64,000 bases of DNA from Leeuwenhoekiella sp. MAR_2009_132 (lineage in GTDB: Bacteria; Bacteroidota; Bacteroidia; Flavobacteriales; Flavobacteriaceae), in NCBI RefSeq assembly GCF_000687915.1, contig NZ_JHZY01000002.1, positions 1,674,001 to 1,738,000 of the forward strand, written 5' to 3'. Shown piece by piece: positions 17,608-27,502 of this stretch (position 1 is the stretch's first letter; every line of letters starts with the position of its first letter). Made by a program: the position numbers and the translations under genes. Below the pieces are notes generated by a model, which was not told the origin of the DNA, ran no database searches, and worked only from the letters and a program-made list of their open reading frames with translations.

Positions 17608-19107
17608 TTAAGCTGTAACTGCTTCTTCTGAAGAAACCGTCTTAATATCTTTCATTGCAGTCATAGACTCTCTCAACCACGCACCTACTGCTTCTACTTC
17701 GTGAGAACGTATTGCGTCATTTACTGCTATTAATGCTTTATTATCTACACCATTATCTGTAGCGTAAGCTTTACCAATTACGTTTGTATCTATGTTCTTC
17801 ATAAAATCTGTCAACATAGGTTTACACGCGTGATCAAATAAATAGCAACCGTATTCTGCAGTATCAGAAATCACACGATTCATTTCGAATAACTTTTTAC
17901 GGGCAATCGTATTTGCGATTAGTGGCGTTTCGTGAAGCGACTCATAATAAGCAGATTCTTCAATAATACCTGCTTCTGTCATGGTTTCAAAAGCAAGCTC
18001 TACACCCGCTTTTACCATAGCAACCATCAACACCCCGTGATCAAAATATTCTTGCTCGCTAATTTCCTGACTACCTGCAGGTGTTTTTTCAAAAGCAGTT
18101 TCTCCCGTTTCTGCTCTCCATTTATGAAGATTTACATCATCATTAGCCCAGTCTTCCATCATTGTTTTAGAAAAATGACCAGAGATAATATCATCCATAT
18201 GTTTGTGAAACAATGGACGCGTAATTTCTTTAATTTCTTCAGCTAATTCAAAGGCTTTAATCTTGGAAGGATTGTTAAGACGATCCATCATATTGGTAAT
18301 ACCTCCGTGCTTAAGCGCTTCGGTAATTGTTTCCCAACCGTACTGAATCAGTTTTGAAGCGTATCCTTTATCTATTCCTTTTTCAATCATTTTATCAAAA
18401 CAAAGAATAGAACCTGTTTGAAGCATACCACATAAAATAGTTTGCTCACCCATCAAGTCACTTTTAACCTCAGCAACAAAAGAAGATTCTAACACACCTG
18501 CTCTGTTTCCACCAGTTGCAACCGCATATGCTTTTGCCTGATCTAAACCGTGACCCTGCGGATCATTTTCAGGATGCACTGCGATTAGAGTAGGTACTCC
18601 AAAACCACGTTTATATTCTTCACGCACTTCAGATCCCGGGCATTTAGGTGCGCACATAATTACGGTAAGGTCCTTACGTATTTGCATCCCTTCTTCTACG
18701 ATATTAAAACCGTGACTGTATGCTAAAGTCGCACCCTCTTTCATCAAGGGCATAATTGCATTAACTACAGAAGTATGCTGCTTATCTGGTGTAAGGTTAC
18801 AAACCAGATCTGCAGTAGGAATCAACTCTTCGTAAGTACCTACATTAAACCCATTTTCAACAGCATTTTTATACGAAGCTCTTTTTTCTTTAATAGCACT
18901 TTCACGAAGTGTGTAAGAAATATCTAAACCGCTGTCACGCATATTTAAACCCTGGTTTAAACCTTGTGCACCGCAACCCACGATTACTACTTTCTTATCG
19001 CGTAAGGCTTCTATTCCGTTAGAAAACTCATCAGACTCCATAAATCGACATTTTGCCAGCTGAGCTAACTGATCTCTTAAGGATAGTGTATTAAAGTAAT
19101 TTGACAT
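17608..19107 (-). CDS. ilvC: Ketol-acid reductoisomerase, long (class II) form
   Basis: NADPH- and Mg-dependent isomeroreduction of acetolactate and acetohydroxybutyrate. At 499 residues it is the long form with duplicated C-terminal knotted domains, as in E. coli, not the ~330-residue class I form of many bacteria. The nucleotide loop [19 protein letters not shown] and later [24 protein letters not shown] segment ([18 protein letters not shown] here) match the gammaproteobacterial enzyme closely; Mg ligands are in [16 protein letters not shown]. It lies 33 bases after ilvN. Confidence 0.96.
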   Translation of the reverse strand: MSNYFNTLSLRDQLAQLAKCRFMESDEFSNGIEALRDKKVVIVGCGAQGLNQGLNMRDSGLDISYTLRESAIKEKRASYKNAVENGFNVGTYEELIPTADLVCNLTPDKQHTSVVNAIMPLMKEGATLAYSHGFNIVEEGMQIRKDLTVIMCAPKCPGSEVREEYKRGFGVPTLIAVHPENDPQGHGLDQAKAYAVATGGNRAGVLESSFVAEVKSDLMGEQTILCGMLQTGSILCFDKMIEKGIDKGYASKLIQYGWETITEALKHGGITNMMDRLNNPSKIKAFELAEEIKEITRPLFHKHMDDIISGHFSKTMMEDWANDDVNLHKWRAETGETAFEKTPAGSQEISEQEYFDHGVLMVAMVKAGVELAFETMTEAGIIEESAYYESLHETPLIANTIARKKLFEMNRVISDTAEYGCYLFDHACKPMLTDFMKNIDTNVIGKAYATDNGVDNKALIAVNDAIRSHEVEAVGAWLRESMTAMKDIKTVSSEEAVTA

Positions 19108-19140
19108 TTTACTATGTTTTATTGATTATGATTAGTTGTT

Positions 19141-19668
19141 TTATTCTGCAAATTCTGCAAGCATGGTAGAGATTTTCATCTCATCTTTTGTAACTGCAAT
19201 GCGCCCTGAGCGTACAAATTGCATAATCCCAAAAGCACTAAGCTCTCTGTAAAGCAACTCGATCTCTGAGCGACGTCCCGCTTTCTCAAGCACAAAAAAT
19301 TCTTTGTTTACGGTAACAATCTGCGCGTTGCTTTCCTTAATAATATTCTGAATCTGGCGTTCTTCAAACAACAGATCTGATTTAATTTTAAATAGACAGG
19401 TTTCTAAGAAAATGGTCTGCTCATCGGTATGATAAAAAGCTTTAATAACCTCTACTTGTTTTTCTAACTGCCCGATGATTTTTTTGATTTGCTCTTCAGT
19501 TACATTAATAACAATTACAAATCTTGATACTCCTTCAATCTCAGACATCGAAGTATTTAAGCTCTCGATGTTTATTTTTCTACGCTGAAATATTGCCGAA
19601 ATACGATTTAATAAACCGATGTTATTTTCGGTATAAATAGATACGGTGAATGTTTTTATTTCGCTCAT
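19141..19668 (-). CDS. ilvN: Acetolactate synthase small (regulatory) subunit
   Basis: Regulatory subunit that binds branched-chain amino acids and stimulates the large subunit. The 175-residue protein opens with an ACT domain (TVSIYTENNIGLLNRISAIF, then RRKINIESLNTS) and has a second, diverged ACT-like half. It begins two bases after the ilvB stop codon, so the two subunits are translationally coupled. Confidence 0.95.
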   Translation of the reverse strand: MSEIKTFTVSIYTENNIGLLNRISAIFQRRKINIESLNTSMSEIEGVSRFVIVINVTEEQIKKIIGQLEKQVEVIKAFYHTDEQTIFLETCLFKIKSDLLFEERQIQNIIKESNAQIVTVNKEFFVLEKAGRRSEIELLYRELSAFGIMQFVRSGRIAVTKDEMKISTMLAEFAE

Positions 19669-19670
19669 AA

Positions 19671-21404
19671 TTATTCTAATCTAATGTCTGAAACTGATGC
19701 TCCTGATGGAATCATAGGGAACACATTATCTTCTTTTTCTACTTTTACCTCTAAAAAGTAAGGACCATCTGAAGCTAGCATTGTTTCTATTGCACCTGCT
19801 AATTCTTCGCGCTTTGTTACTTTCTGGGCATCTATAAAGTAACCTTTTGCAATGGCTACAAAATCTGGATTCACCATTTCTGTTGAAGCGTAACGACGGT
19901 CAAAAAACAGTTGCTGCCACTGGCGCACCATTCCTAAAAAGTCATTATTTAATACCACAATTTTCACGGGTACTTTAGTTTGAAAAATGGTACCTAATTC
20001 CTGAATTGTCATTTGGTAACCACCATCACCTATAATTGCCACGACAGGACGATCTGGAGCTCCCATCTGCGCACCTATAGCCGCCGGAAGCGCAAAACCC
20101 ATTGTACCTAAACCACCTGAAGTAATGTTGCTTTTTGATTTATTAAATTTTGCATAGCGGCAGGCTATCATCTGATGCTGCCCCACGTCAGAAACAATTA
20201 CTGCTTCTCCTTTAGTTACTGTATTTATACCTTCTAAGACCTCACCCATGGTAAGTCCTTCTTTTGTAGGATGTATATCGTCGTTTATGATTTTATCATA
20301 TTCTATGGTGTACATATCCTTAAAGCGCTGATGCCACTCTGTGTGTGACTTTTCTTCAAGTAATGGAAGTAAAGCAGCAAGGCTTTCTTTACTATTTCCT
20401 AAAACCGCAACATCTGCTGTAACATTTTTATTTACTTCAGCAGGATCTATCTCGAAGTGAATTACCTGAGCTTGCTTGGCATAAGTATTTAAGTCACCGG
20501 TAACACGATCATCAAATCGCATTCCTATAGCAATTAATACATCACATTCATTAGTTAACATGTTAGGAGCATAATTCCCGTGCATCCCAACCATACCCAC
20601 ATTAAGCGGGTGGTCTGTAGGTATAGCAGAAGCTCCTAAAATGGTCCAGGCTGCTGGTATTCCCGACTTCTCGACCACATTTTTAAATTCTTCTTCAGCT
20701 TTACCAAGAATAACTCCCTGACCCCAAACAATTAATGGTTTTTTTGCTGCATTAATAATTTTTGCTGCTGCCGCTACTTCGTCAAGGTTTAATTGTGGAA
20801 CCGGCTTGTAACTACGTATAGCCGTGCACTTTTTATATTTAAAATCAAACTCTTCAAACTGAGCATCTTTTGTAATATCTATTAATACAGGACCGGGACG
20901 ACCACTGCGTGCAATGTAAAAAGCCTTAGCAATGACTTCCGGTATTTCAGAGGCTTTAGTCACCTGGCAATTCCATTTTGTAACCGGTGTAGAAATACCA
21001 ATGATATCTGTCTCCTGAAACGCATCACTACCTAATAAGTGAGATGCCACCTGACCTGTAATACACACCATTGGCGTAGAATCTATCTGTGCATCTGCAA
21101 TACCTGTAATTAGATTTGTAGCCCCGGGACCTGAAGTTGCTATTGCCACTCCTACTCGTCCACTTACACGGGCATATCCCTGTGCAGCGTGAGTTGCTCC
21201 CTGCTCGTGACGCGTAAGAATATGATTAATCTGATCTTGATATTTATACAATTCGTCATATACCGGCATAATTGCTCCTCCGGGATAGCCGTAAATAGTA
21301 TCGACCCCTTCGGCAAGTAAACATCTTATGATGGCTTCTTTACCTGTGATTCGCTCTGTTGCCTGCGAGTCTGTGGCCTGTAATTTAATAGTTTGTGTTT
21401 CCAT
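19671..21404 (-). CDS. ilvB: Acetolactate synthase large (catalytic) subunit
   Basis: Thiamine-diphosphate enzyme forming acetolactate from two pyruvates or acetohydroxybutyrate from pyruvate plus 2-oxobutanoate. The catalytic Glu lies in LTRHEQGATHAAQGYAR (near residue 65), the ThDP-Mg motif in IGDGGYQMTIQELGT followed by NNDFLGMVRQWQQLF. 577 residues is normal. The W-containing herbicide-site region (MVRQWQQ) is the anabolic FAD-binding type, not the catabolic AlsS type. It lies 10 bases after ilvD. Confidence 0.96.
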   Translation of the reverse strand: METQTIKLQATDSQATERITGKEAIIRCLLAEGVDTIYGYPGGAIMPVYDELYKYQDQINHILTRHEQGATHAAQGYARVSGRVGVAIATSGPGATNLITGIADAQIDSTPMVCITGQVASHLLGSDAFQETDIIGISTPVTKWNCQVTKASEIPEVIAKAFYIARSGRPGPVLIDITKDAQFEEFDFKYKKCTAIRSYKPVPQLNLDEVAAAAKIINAAKKPLIVWGQGVILGKAEEEFKNVVEKSGIPAAWTILGASAIPTDHPLNVGMVGMHGNYAPNMLTNECDVLIAIGMRFDDRVTGDLNTYAKQAQVIHFEIDPAEVNKNVTADVAVLGNSKESLAALLPLLEEKSHTEWHQRFKDMYTIEYDKIINDDIHPTKEGLTMGEVLEGINTVTKGEAVIVSDVGQHQMIACRYAKFNKSKSNITSGGLGTMGFALPAAIGAQMGAPDRPVVAIIGDGGYQMTIQELGTIFQTKVPVKIVVLNNDFLGMVRQWQQLFFDRRYASTEMVNPDFVAIAKGYFIDAQKVTKREELAGAIETMLASDGPYFLEVKVEKEDNVFPMIPSGASVSDIRLE

Positions 21405-21414
21405 AAGCCTACTG

Positions 21415-23097
21415 CTACATTTCGTCTGTCACACACCCTTCAGATGCAGAAGACACTGTTTTTGCATATTTATAAAGTACCCCGCGCTCAAATTTAAGTT
21501 TTGGAGCAGTCCATTTTGATCGTCTTTTTTCCAACTCTTCGTCAGAAATTTCAATATTGATTGTATTCTTAACCGCGTCTATGGCAATAATATCACCATT
21601 TTCAACAAGTGCGATGTTACCGCCTACCTGAGCTTCGGGCGATACGTGACCCACTACAAAACCGTGAGATCCCCCTGAGAAACGTCCATCGGTAATCAAT
21701 GCAACGTCTTTACCTAAACCTGCTCCCATAATTGAAGAGGTAGGTTTTAGCATTTCGGGCATACCGGGTCCACCTTTAGGACCTTCATAGCGAATGATTA
21801 CCACATCACCTTTCTTTACTTTCCCGTTTTTAATTCCTTCATTTACGGCTGCTTCACTGTCAAACACATTAGCAGTACCTCTAAATTCAAGCCCTTCTTT
21901 TCCGGTTATTTTTGCCACTGCACCTTCAGTAGCGAGGTTTCCAAATAAAATACGTATATGACCACTGTCTTTAATGGGCTTATCTAAGGTGCGTACGATG
22001 TCCTGACCGTCTATTAGATTAGCTACGTCTTTAAGATTTTCTGCCAGAGTTTTTCCGGTAACTGTAAGGCAATCGCCGTGTAACATATTCTTTTCAAGCA
22101 TATACTTGAGAACACCTGGAATTCCACCTACTTTATGCAAATCTTCCATAGAATATCTTCCGCTTGGCTTTAAGTCAGCTAGAAGTGGTGTGTTATCGCT
22201 AATTTTCTGAAAATCTTTTAGCGTAAATTCTACCTGTGCAGCTTTGGCTATTGCCAAAAAGTGCAACACAGCATTAGTAGAACCACCTAAAACTGTTACC
22301 AGTTTAAACGCATTTTCTAGCGATTTACGAGTTACAATATCTGAAGGCTTAATATCTTTTTCTAATAAATATTTAAGGGCCTCCCCAGCTTTTACACATT
22401 CCTGCGCTTTAATATTGCTGTCTGTAACAGCAGGATTAGATGAGTTAAAAGGTAATGACATGCCCAAAGCCTCTATCGCCGAAGCCATCGTATTAGCCGT
22501 GTACATACCACCACAAGCTCCCGCCCCGGGGCAGGCTTTGTGTACCACTTCTTTATATTCATTCTCGTCTATCGTACCAGCTACCTTCTGGCCATAAGCC
22601 TCAAAAGCCGAAATGATATCAAGTTTTTTACCATTATGACAACCCGAAGCAATCGTACCTCCATAAACCAAAATCGAAGGACGGTTTAAACGCAACTGTG
22701 CCATCAACGCACCCGGCATATTTTTATCACAACCTACAACAGTCACCAGACCGTCATAGCTCATTGCCTGCATCACGGTTTCAATTGAGTCTGCAATAAT
22801 ATCCCGAGATGGTAAAGAAAATCGCATACCGGGAGTACCATTTGAGATCCCATCGCTTACGCCTATTGTATTAAAAATTAAGCCCACCATATCTGCTTGC
22901 TCTGTACCTTTCTTAACGTGTGTCGCCAGATCATTAAGATGCATATTGCAGGGATTGCCTTCATATCCGGTACTTGCGATACCTATAAAGGGTTTTTTTA
23001 AATCTTCATCGGTGAGGCCGATAGCGTGTAACATTGCCTGTGCTGCCGGCAAAGTGGGATCCTGAGTAACCGTTTTACTGTATTTGTTTAATTCCAT
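21415..23097 (-). CDS. ilvD: Dihydroxy-acid dehydratase
   Basis: Fe-S dehydratase making the 2-oxo acids of valine and isoleucine. Cluster-binding cysteines appear in [14 protein letters not shown] (about residue 120) and [19 protein letters not shown] (about 190). 560 residues, normal length. It is the first structural gene of the ilv operon; about 275 bases separate it from the predicted leader peptide, with an intrinsic terminator in between. Confidence 0.96.
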   Translation of the reverse strand: MELNKYSKTVTQDPTLPAAQAMLHAIGLTDEDLKKPFIGIASTGYEGNPCNMHLNDLATHVKKGTEQADMVGLIFNTIGVSDGISNGTPGMRFSLPSRDIIADSIETVMQAMSYDGLVTVVGCDKNMPGALMAQLRLNRPSILVYGGTIASGCHNGKKLDIISAFEAYGQKVAGTIDENEYKEVVHKACPGAGACGGMYTANTMASAIEALGMSLPFNSSNPAVTDSNIKAQECVKAGEALKYLLEKDIKPSDIVTRKSLENAFKLVTVLGGSTNAVLHFLAIAKAAQVEFTLKDFQKISDNTPLLADLKPSGRYSMEDLHKVGGIPGVLKYMLEKNMLHGDCLTVTGKTLAENLKDVANLIDGQDIVRTLDKPIKDSGHIRILFGNLATEGAVAKITGKEGLEFRGTANVFDSEAAVNEGIKNGKVKKGDVVIIRYEGPKGGPGMPEMLKPTSSIMGAGLGKDVALITDGRFSGGSHGFVVGHVSPEAQVGGNIALVENGDIIAIDAVKNTINIEISDEELEKRRSKWTAPKLKFERGVLYKYAKTVSSASEGCVTDEM

Positions 23098-23190
23098 TTT
23101 TTTAAATCTGTACCGAAATTAATTAATCCTGTTTTCAACTATTCTTTAACAAAAAAGCTTTGAATATATCAGACCTACACAAAAACTTAC

Positions 23191-23215
23191 TAAAATATTG
23201 AAAATCAATATTTTA
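23191..23215. repeat. Inverted repeat TAAAATATTG-n5-CAATATTTTA in the ilvD 5' leader
   Basis: Perfect ten-base arms with a five-base loop, about 95-120 bases before the ilvD start and downstream of the attenuator terminator. Purely A/T apart from one G:C pair per arm. In RNA it would form a hairpin in the untranslated leader; it could also be an operator. The rest of 23098-23317 is AT-rich and otherwise featureless to me. Confidence 0.45.
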
Positions 23216-23317
23216 ACCTAATAATACTACTATGTTCAACTCCTAAAATCAATATGATTTTTATTGAATTAAACTATTTTTGAGTTTGTTATACATTAGA
23301 ATCGTGATTTTTAATCC

Positions 23318-23348
23318 AAAAAAAAACCTTCCTGAATACGGAAGGTTT
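23318..23348 (-). terminator. Intrinsic terminator between ilv leader peptide and ilvD (attenuator)
   Basis: On the minus strand, AAACCTTCC and GGAAGGTTT arms around a seven-base loop (23324-23348) are followed by a run of nine T (23318-23326 on the plus strand shows as A). This is a textbook Rho-independent terminator placed 24 bases after the leader peptide stop and 221 bases before ilvD, where it can only serve to stop transcription of the operon prematurely. The 5' arm heptamer AAACCTT also occurs at the end of the leader peptide frame, so the 3' arm has an alternative partner. Confidence 0.85.
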
Positions 23349-23371
23349 ACTATATGATACACCGACCTGCA

Positions 23372-23422
23372 TTAAGGTTTCTTAATGACGATAGAACGTA
23401 CACGAATTATTTGCTTTCTCAT
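23372..23422 (-). CDS. Predicted ilv leader peptide (16 residues)
   Basis: ATG at 23422, TAA at 23372-23374. The peptide MRKQIIRVRSIVIKKP has four Ile and two Val in 16 residues, with a tight IVI group just before the end. The end of the frame overlaps a small hairpin (ATTAAG-aaac-CTTAAT), and an intrinsic terminator follows at 23318-23348. This is the arrangement of classical ilv attenuators: low charged tRNA-Ile or tRNA-Val would stall the ribosome and change the folding of the leader. The ATG sits only seven bases after a TACTTTTG promoter box, so the message is nearly leaderless. Confidence 0.72.
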   Translation of the reverse strand: MRKQIIRVRSIVIKKP

Positions 23423-23429
23423 TACAGAC

Positions 23430-23461
23430 CAAAAGTATTGAATTTTAAAGCAAACAGGCAA
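23430..23461 (-). promoter_or_regulatory. Promoter of the ilv operon (TTG-N21-TACTTTTG)
   Basis: On the minus strand a perfect Bacteroidota -7 box TAnnTTTG (TACTTTTG, 23430-23437) with a TTG (-33) at 23459-23461, spacing 21, within the 17-23 range known for flavobacteria. It directly precedes the leader peptide. It is 132 bases from the divergent aldo/keto reductase gene at its inner edge. Confidence 0.65.
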
Positions 23462-23594
23462 CCTACCAACTCTTAATGAACACTAAGGTCTCATTTTTAA
23501 ATAAACCGAATTTTAGGAAGGGTTTAAGGGTTTTTAGTTATGAGAAGAACAGCGCTTTTGTATTTTTATTAAAAATTATTAAATGCATTTATAG

Positions 23595-24581
23595 ATGAAT
23601 TATAGAAAATTAGGCAAAACAGGCTTTAAAGTCTCTGAAATCGCACTTGGAACCTGGCAGGTAGGCGGAAAATGGGGTTCAGGTTTTGACGCTGCAAATG
23701 CAGATACCATTTTAAATACAGCTATAGATGAAGGTATCAATTTTATTGACACCGCAGATGTTTACGAAAATGGTTTAAGTGAAGCTGCCGTAGGACGTGT
23801 TGTAAAATCCCGATCTGAACAGGTATATGTTGCCACAAAATGTGGCAGACAAATAAACCCGCATGTTGACGCAGGCTATTCAGTAAAAGCTTTGAGAAGT
23901 TTTGTTGAAGCAAGTTTAAAAAATACAGGATTAGAACGCCTTGATCTTATACAATTGCACTGCCCTCCTACTGATACCTATTACAGACCAGAGATTTTTG
24001 GTCTTTTTGAAGATCTTAAACAAGAAGGTAAAATTGCAAATCTAGGTGTGAGTGTTGAAAAAGTTGAAGAAGGCCTTAAAGCAATGCAATACGATAATGT
24101 AACTACAGTTCAAATCATTTTTAATCTGTTTAGACAACGTCCTGCTGAGCTATTTTTTAGCGAGGCGGAAAAGAATAACATCGGCGTAATTGTACGGGTA
24201 CCATTAGCTAGCGGTTTGTTAACCGGAAAGTTTGATACAAATACTTCTTTTGACAAAGAAGATCACCGAAACTTTAACCGCAATGGAGAAGCATTTGATA
24301 AAGGAGAGACCTTCTCTGGCGTTAATTTTGAAAACGGACTCAAAGCAGTAAAGGAGTTAAAGAGCATATTTCCTGATGCAGGAAACCTGGCACCTATTGC
24401 ATTGCAATGGATTTTAAATCATTCCACGGTAAGTACTGTAATTCCTGGAGCTTCTAAAGCTGAGCATCTACAATCTAATCTTTCAATTTATAATCGTGAA
24501 AAGTTAAGTTCAGACCAAATCAAAAAAATGAATGCGATTTATAAAGAATACATCAAACCAAATGTACATCAGCGGTGGTAA
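23595..24581 (+). CDS. Aldo/keto reductase
   Basis: NAD(P)H-dependent oxidoreductase with a TIM-barrel, 328 residues. The catalytic tetrad is visible: Asp and Tyr in DTADVYENGLSE, Lys in VATKCGRQ, His in IQLHCPP. The C-terminal GASKAEHLQSNLS is the cofactor-phosphate binding region. It is divergent from the ilv operon and stands alone; substrate unknown. It is closest to the AKR11-13/YajO-type general family. Confidence 0.92.
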   Translation: MNYRKLGKTGFKVSEIALGTWQVGGKWGSGFDAANADTILNTAIDEGINFIDTADVYENGLSEAAVGRVVKSRSEQVYVATKCGRQINPHVDAGYSVKALRSFVEASLKNTGLERLDLIQLHCPPTDTYYRPEIFGLFEDLKQEGKIANLGVSVEKVEEGLKAMQYDNVTTVQIIFNLFRQRPAELFFSEAEKNNIGVIVRVPLASGLLTGKFDTNTSFDKEDHRNFNRNGEAFDKGETFSGVNFENGLKAVKELKSIFPDAGNLAPIALQWILNHSTVSTVIPGASKAEHLQSNLSIYNREKLSSDQIKKMNAIYKEYIKPNVHQRW

Positions 24582-24623
24582 ATGGAAGTTGAAGGTTAGT
24601 GGATAAATGTTAATCGTGGAATC

Positions 24624-24645
24624 AAGAAAAACTAATATTTTTCTT
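24624..24645. terminator. AT-only hairpin AAGAAAAA-n6-TTTTTCTT between convergent genes
   Basis: Eight-base arms between the convergent aldo/keto reductase and GNAT genes. It could stop transcription from both sides but has almost no G:C pairs, so it is weak evidence. Confidence 0.3.
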
Positions 24646-24708
24646 CCTCCTCCTTACTTTACATTTATCAGAAACTAGTTTGTATTCTGATATTGTATTT
24701 CCGATTTT

Positions 24709-25182
24709 TTAATCTAAGATTTTTCCATATTTGGTTAAATCTGGTGTAAACCCTAATGAAGAATAAAGTTTTCTAGCCTTTTTATTATCATCAAAAACAT
24801 TTAAAGTTAGTAAACTATAGCCACAGTCTTTTGTCCATTCTTCAGCTTTACTCATTAGCATTTTTCCTATGCCGCGACCTCGAGCATTTGGTGAAACGAT
24901 AATGTCTGCAATATGACCGTGTGGCTCTCTGTGATAGTAATCGGTTCCTATTTCTAAAAATATAAATCCCAGTTGCTGCTTAGTTTCTTCATCTTCCGCA
25001 ATAAAAATGGCGTTATCCTTATTTCCGTCCAGAATTTCAGCTTTAATAATGCGCTGATCAATATCGAGCATTACATTAGGATCACGCCAATGTGGTAACT
25101 CAGGATCTGTAAGGCTGGGAAGTAATTCCAAAATAAAGTTAGTATCTCTTTTTTCTACGCTTCTAATGTTTACTGAAGGCAT
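24709..25182 (-). CDS. GNAT family N-acetyltransferase
   Basis: 157-residue protein with the acetyl-CoA loop VSPNARGRGIGKMLMSKAEEW (positions about 88-108) and the C-terminal NVFDDNKKARKLYSSLGF typical of RimI-like acetyltransferases. The acceptor is unknown. It is a single gene: a terminator separates it from the upstream dehydrogenase. Confidence 0.88.
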   Translation of the reverse strand: MPSVNIRSVEKRDTNFILELLPSLTDPELPHWRDPNVMLDIDQRIIKAEILDGNKDNAIFIAEDEETKQQLGFIFLEIGTDYYHREPHGHIADIIVSPNARGRGIGKMLMSKAEEWTKDCGYSLLTLNVFDDNKKARKLYSSLGFTPDLTKYGKILD

Positions 25183-25246
25183 ATTTGAAAATAAATATTA
25201 ATGATTACACATTTTTAAAAGCACACCCAATTATAAAAACTGTGAA

Positions 25247-25300
25247 AAATATTTTAACTCCCAGTCTTCTCTCTTATAGTTTATCATTAAAGACTAGGAG
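25247..25300 (-). terminator. Terminator after the semialdehyde dehydrogenase gene
   Basis: On the minus strand, CTCCTAGTCTT pairs with AAGACTGGGAG over 11 positions (one G:U), with a 21-base loop, followed by TTAAAATATTTTT. It lies 54 bases past the stop of the dehydrogenase and before the GNAT gene. Confidence 0.55.
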
Positions 25301-25353
25301 CTAATTTTAGGTATGTTCTAAATTATAACAAACTATTCTTGACAATTAAGAAT

Positions 25354-26712
25354 CTAAAATTTATTGAAATACACCGTTTTTTTATTTACAAACTCCTGAA
25401 TTCCATCTGAAGAAAGTTCGCGGCCATAACCCGAAATTTTTGTACCTCCAAAAGGCAATCTAGGATCGCTTTTAACAAGATCATTTACAAAAACGGCACC
25501 GTCATCATATTGCGGAACCAGTCGTTTTGCACGCGCTTTATCTTCTGTAAATAGTGAAATTCCAAGTCCAAAAATTGACTGATTTACCAAATCAACAGCT
25601 TCTTTTTCAGTCTTAAAAGTTGTGATACCTATTACCGGTCCAAATGTTTCTTCTTCAAATAACGTCATATCTGATGTTACATCACCCACAATTGTCGGCT
25701 CAAAATAGGCCTTATTGCGTTTCCCTCCCAGCAGTAACTTACCTCCTGCTTTAAGGGTTTTATTAAGTTGTTCTTCTAATTCTTCAGCAAGATCCTCACG
25801 CGCCATTACACCTATATAGGTATCTTCATTCATAGGATCACCGCTTTTTAAATCTTTAACTGCTGCAACAAACTTTTCAGTAAATTCCGCAACGATATCC
25901 TCGTGCACGATTAAACGTTTACCGGCGATACAACTCTGTCCTGTATTTTGAAAACGAGCTGTAACTGTTTTTTTAAGCGTTTCTTCAAGATTACAATCCT
26001 CAAAAAGAACCAGCGCGTTACTACCGCCTAATTCTAAAACCGATTTTTTAATCTCACTCCCTGCGGTAGAAGCAACAGCCTTTCCGGCGGGTGTGCTTCC
26101 TGTAAGTGTCACCGCTTTAACTTTAGGATTTTTAATTACATCTTCTATTTTTGAACTGCTTAACGGTAAATGCGTAAAGCAATTTTTAGGAAAACCTGCA
26201 CGCTCAAAAACCTTCTGTATATTGTCTGCACTACGCATCACATTACTTGCGTGTTTCAAAATGCCAATATTACCCGCCATTAATGCTGGTGCCGCGAAGC
26301 GAAACACTTGCCAAAACGGATAATTCCACGGCATAACAGCAAGTACAACCCCTATAGGCTCATAACTTACGTAACTTTCTTCTGCGTCTGTCTCTATGGT
26401 TTTAGGTGCTAATTGATCTGCTGCATTATCTGCATAAAAATCACAAACCCATGCGCACTTTTCAATTTCGGCAATTGCCTGAGTGATGGGTTTTCCCATC
26501 TCTAAGGTCATCGTTTCTGCATATTCCTGCTTATTCTTCCTGAGCTCTACAGCCGCAGCTTTCATCAATTTACTGCGTTCTGCATATGATGTTTTTCGCC
26601 AGGATAAGAATCTATCGTGTGCTTGATCTATAGCACTTTTAGTTTCTTCGATTGTTAATTCTTTAGTTTCGAATACAACCTTTTGATTGTATGGATTTAT
26701 GGATTGAATCAT
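25354..26712 (-). CDS. NAD(P)-dependent succinate-semialdehyde dehydrogenase-type ALDH
   Basis: Aldehyde dehydrogenase superfamily, 452 residues, oxidising an aldehyde such as succinate semialdehyde to the acid. Catalytic Cys is in FQNTGQSCIAGKR, general base Glu in LELGGSNALVLFE, and the Rossmann turn in VTLTGSTPAGKAVA. Its short length and the start MIQSINPYNQKVVFETKE place it with the GabD/Sad-like proteins often found alone in marine flavobacteria. No GABA aminotransferase lies nearby, so the physiological aldehyde is uncertain. Confidence 0.9.
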   Translation of the reverse strand: MIQSINPYNQKVVFETKELTIEETKSAIDQAHDRFLSWRKTSYAERSKLMKAAAVELRKNKQEYAETMTLEMGKPITQAIAEIEKCAWVCDFYADNAADQLAPKTIETDAEESYVSYEPIGVVLAVMPWNYPFWQVFRFAAPALMAGNIGILKHASNVMRSADNIQKVFERAGFPKNCFTHLPLSSSKIEDVIKNPKVKAVTLTGSTPAGKAVASTAGSEIKKSVLELGGSNALVLFEDCNLEETLKKTVTARFQNTGQSCIAGKRLIVHEDIVAEFTEKFVAAVKDLKSGDPMNEDTYIGVMAREDLAEELEEQLNKTLKAGGKLLLGGKRNKAYFEPTIVGDVTSDMTLFEEETFGPVIGITTFKTEKEAVDLVNQSIFGLGISLFTEDKARAKRLVPQYDDGAVFVNDLVKSDPRLPFGGTKISGYGRELSSDGIQEFVNKKTVYFNKF

Positions 26713-26962
26713 CAGAATATGTTTAGTTCTTTCGAATTATTTTTCAAAGTTAGAAAGCGTTATTCAAAGCCGTTGGCCGATTAAGAGCACTTTAACGTAA
26801 GGAAGTTGGGAATGCAAATTTGAAAACCTGCAAAAAGTAAATTAGCCTTAAAAACCACTTTTTAAAAAAAATCAAACCGAAGTGTTTATAAGTCGTTTAC
26901 AACTCTTTTGGCCTTATTCTTGAAGCCTATATATTATAATTAATTTTAGAAAACTTCTTACT

Positions 26963-27370
26963 ATGAAAACCCGAGATACCCAACTCATCGACATAAGACC
27001 AGAAATACCTTCAGCCAGAGTTAATGATCAAATGAGTGCCGAAGAACATTTTCAAAATGCGACACTTAGACCGGTCGCCAAACTTCAGAATGATTTACTA
27101 GTTGAAGCGTTTAGAAATTACATCGCTAAGCATAAGAATGTGTACTACAATCTAACAGTAGAAAAACGCTTGGCTTATATTGAAAATGCAATACAGAAGG
27201 ATATTAAATTTAGAAATAGTCTAAAAGGTATGCTTATAGGTCAATTTACACTTGAGGAGTACCGAACTTATATTAAAAACTCTTCGGCATTAAATAAGCG
27301 TATGATGAATTTGGTGCGTGAACGCATACAGAGCAATATTCAATTGCTTGAAAAAGAAATGGCAGTTTAG
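26963..27370 (+). CDS. Conserved flavobacterial protein of unknown function
   Basis: 135 residues, no signal peptide or membrane segment, mixed charged and helical in look, with the run RNSLKGMLIGQFTLEEYRTY in its second half. I recognise it as a widely conserved small protein of flavobacteria, sometimes labelled 'glyoxalase' in databases, but I see none of the metal ligands or the VOC fold pattern that would support that name. Cytosolic, function unknown. The 250 bases upstream hold no clear promoter; a strong bidirectional terminator follows. Confidence 0.75.
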   Translation: MKTRDTQLIDIRPEIPSARVNDQMSAEEHFQNATLRPVAKLQNDLLVEAFRNYIAKHKNVYYNLTVEKRLAYIENAIQKDIKFRNSLKGMLIGQFTLEEYRTYIKNSSALNKRMMNLVRERIQSNIQLLEKEMAV

Positions 27371-27430
27371 TTTTTTATTGGTATTCTTAAAATAAAAATA
27401 TATAGATAGCTCTTCAATCTTTATTAATAA

Positions 27431-27464
27431 AAAATCCCTCTAGAACAATATCCAGAGGGATTTT
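27431..27464. terminator. Bidirectional terminator AAATCCCTCT-n12-AGAGGGATTT
   Basis: Ten to eleven-base arms flanked by A and T runs on both sides, between the convergent genes ending at 27370 (plus) and 27503 (minus, ychF). Confidence 0.8.
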
Positions 27465-27502
27465 TAATATTATAAACTACTTATAGCTGCTGCAGCTACG
27501 TT

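Noticed and set aside
26963..27370. 'Glyoxalase' label for the 135-residue protein
   Set aside because: No metal ligands or VOC-fold pattern can be seen; the name would be unsupported.
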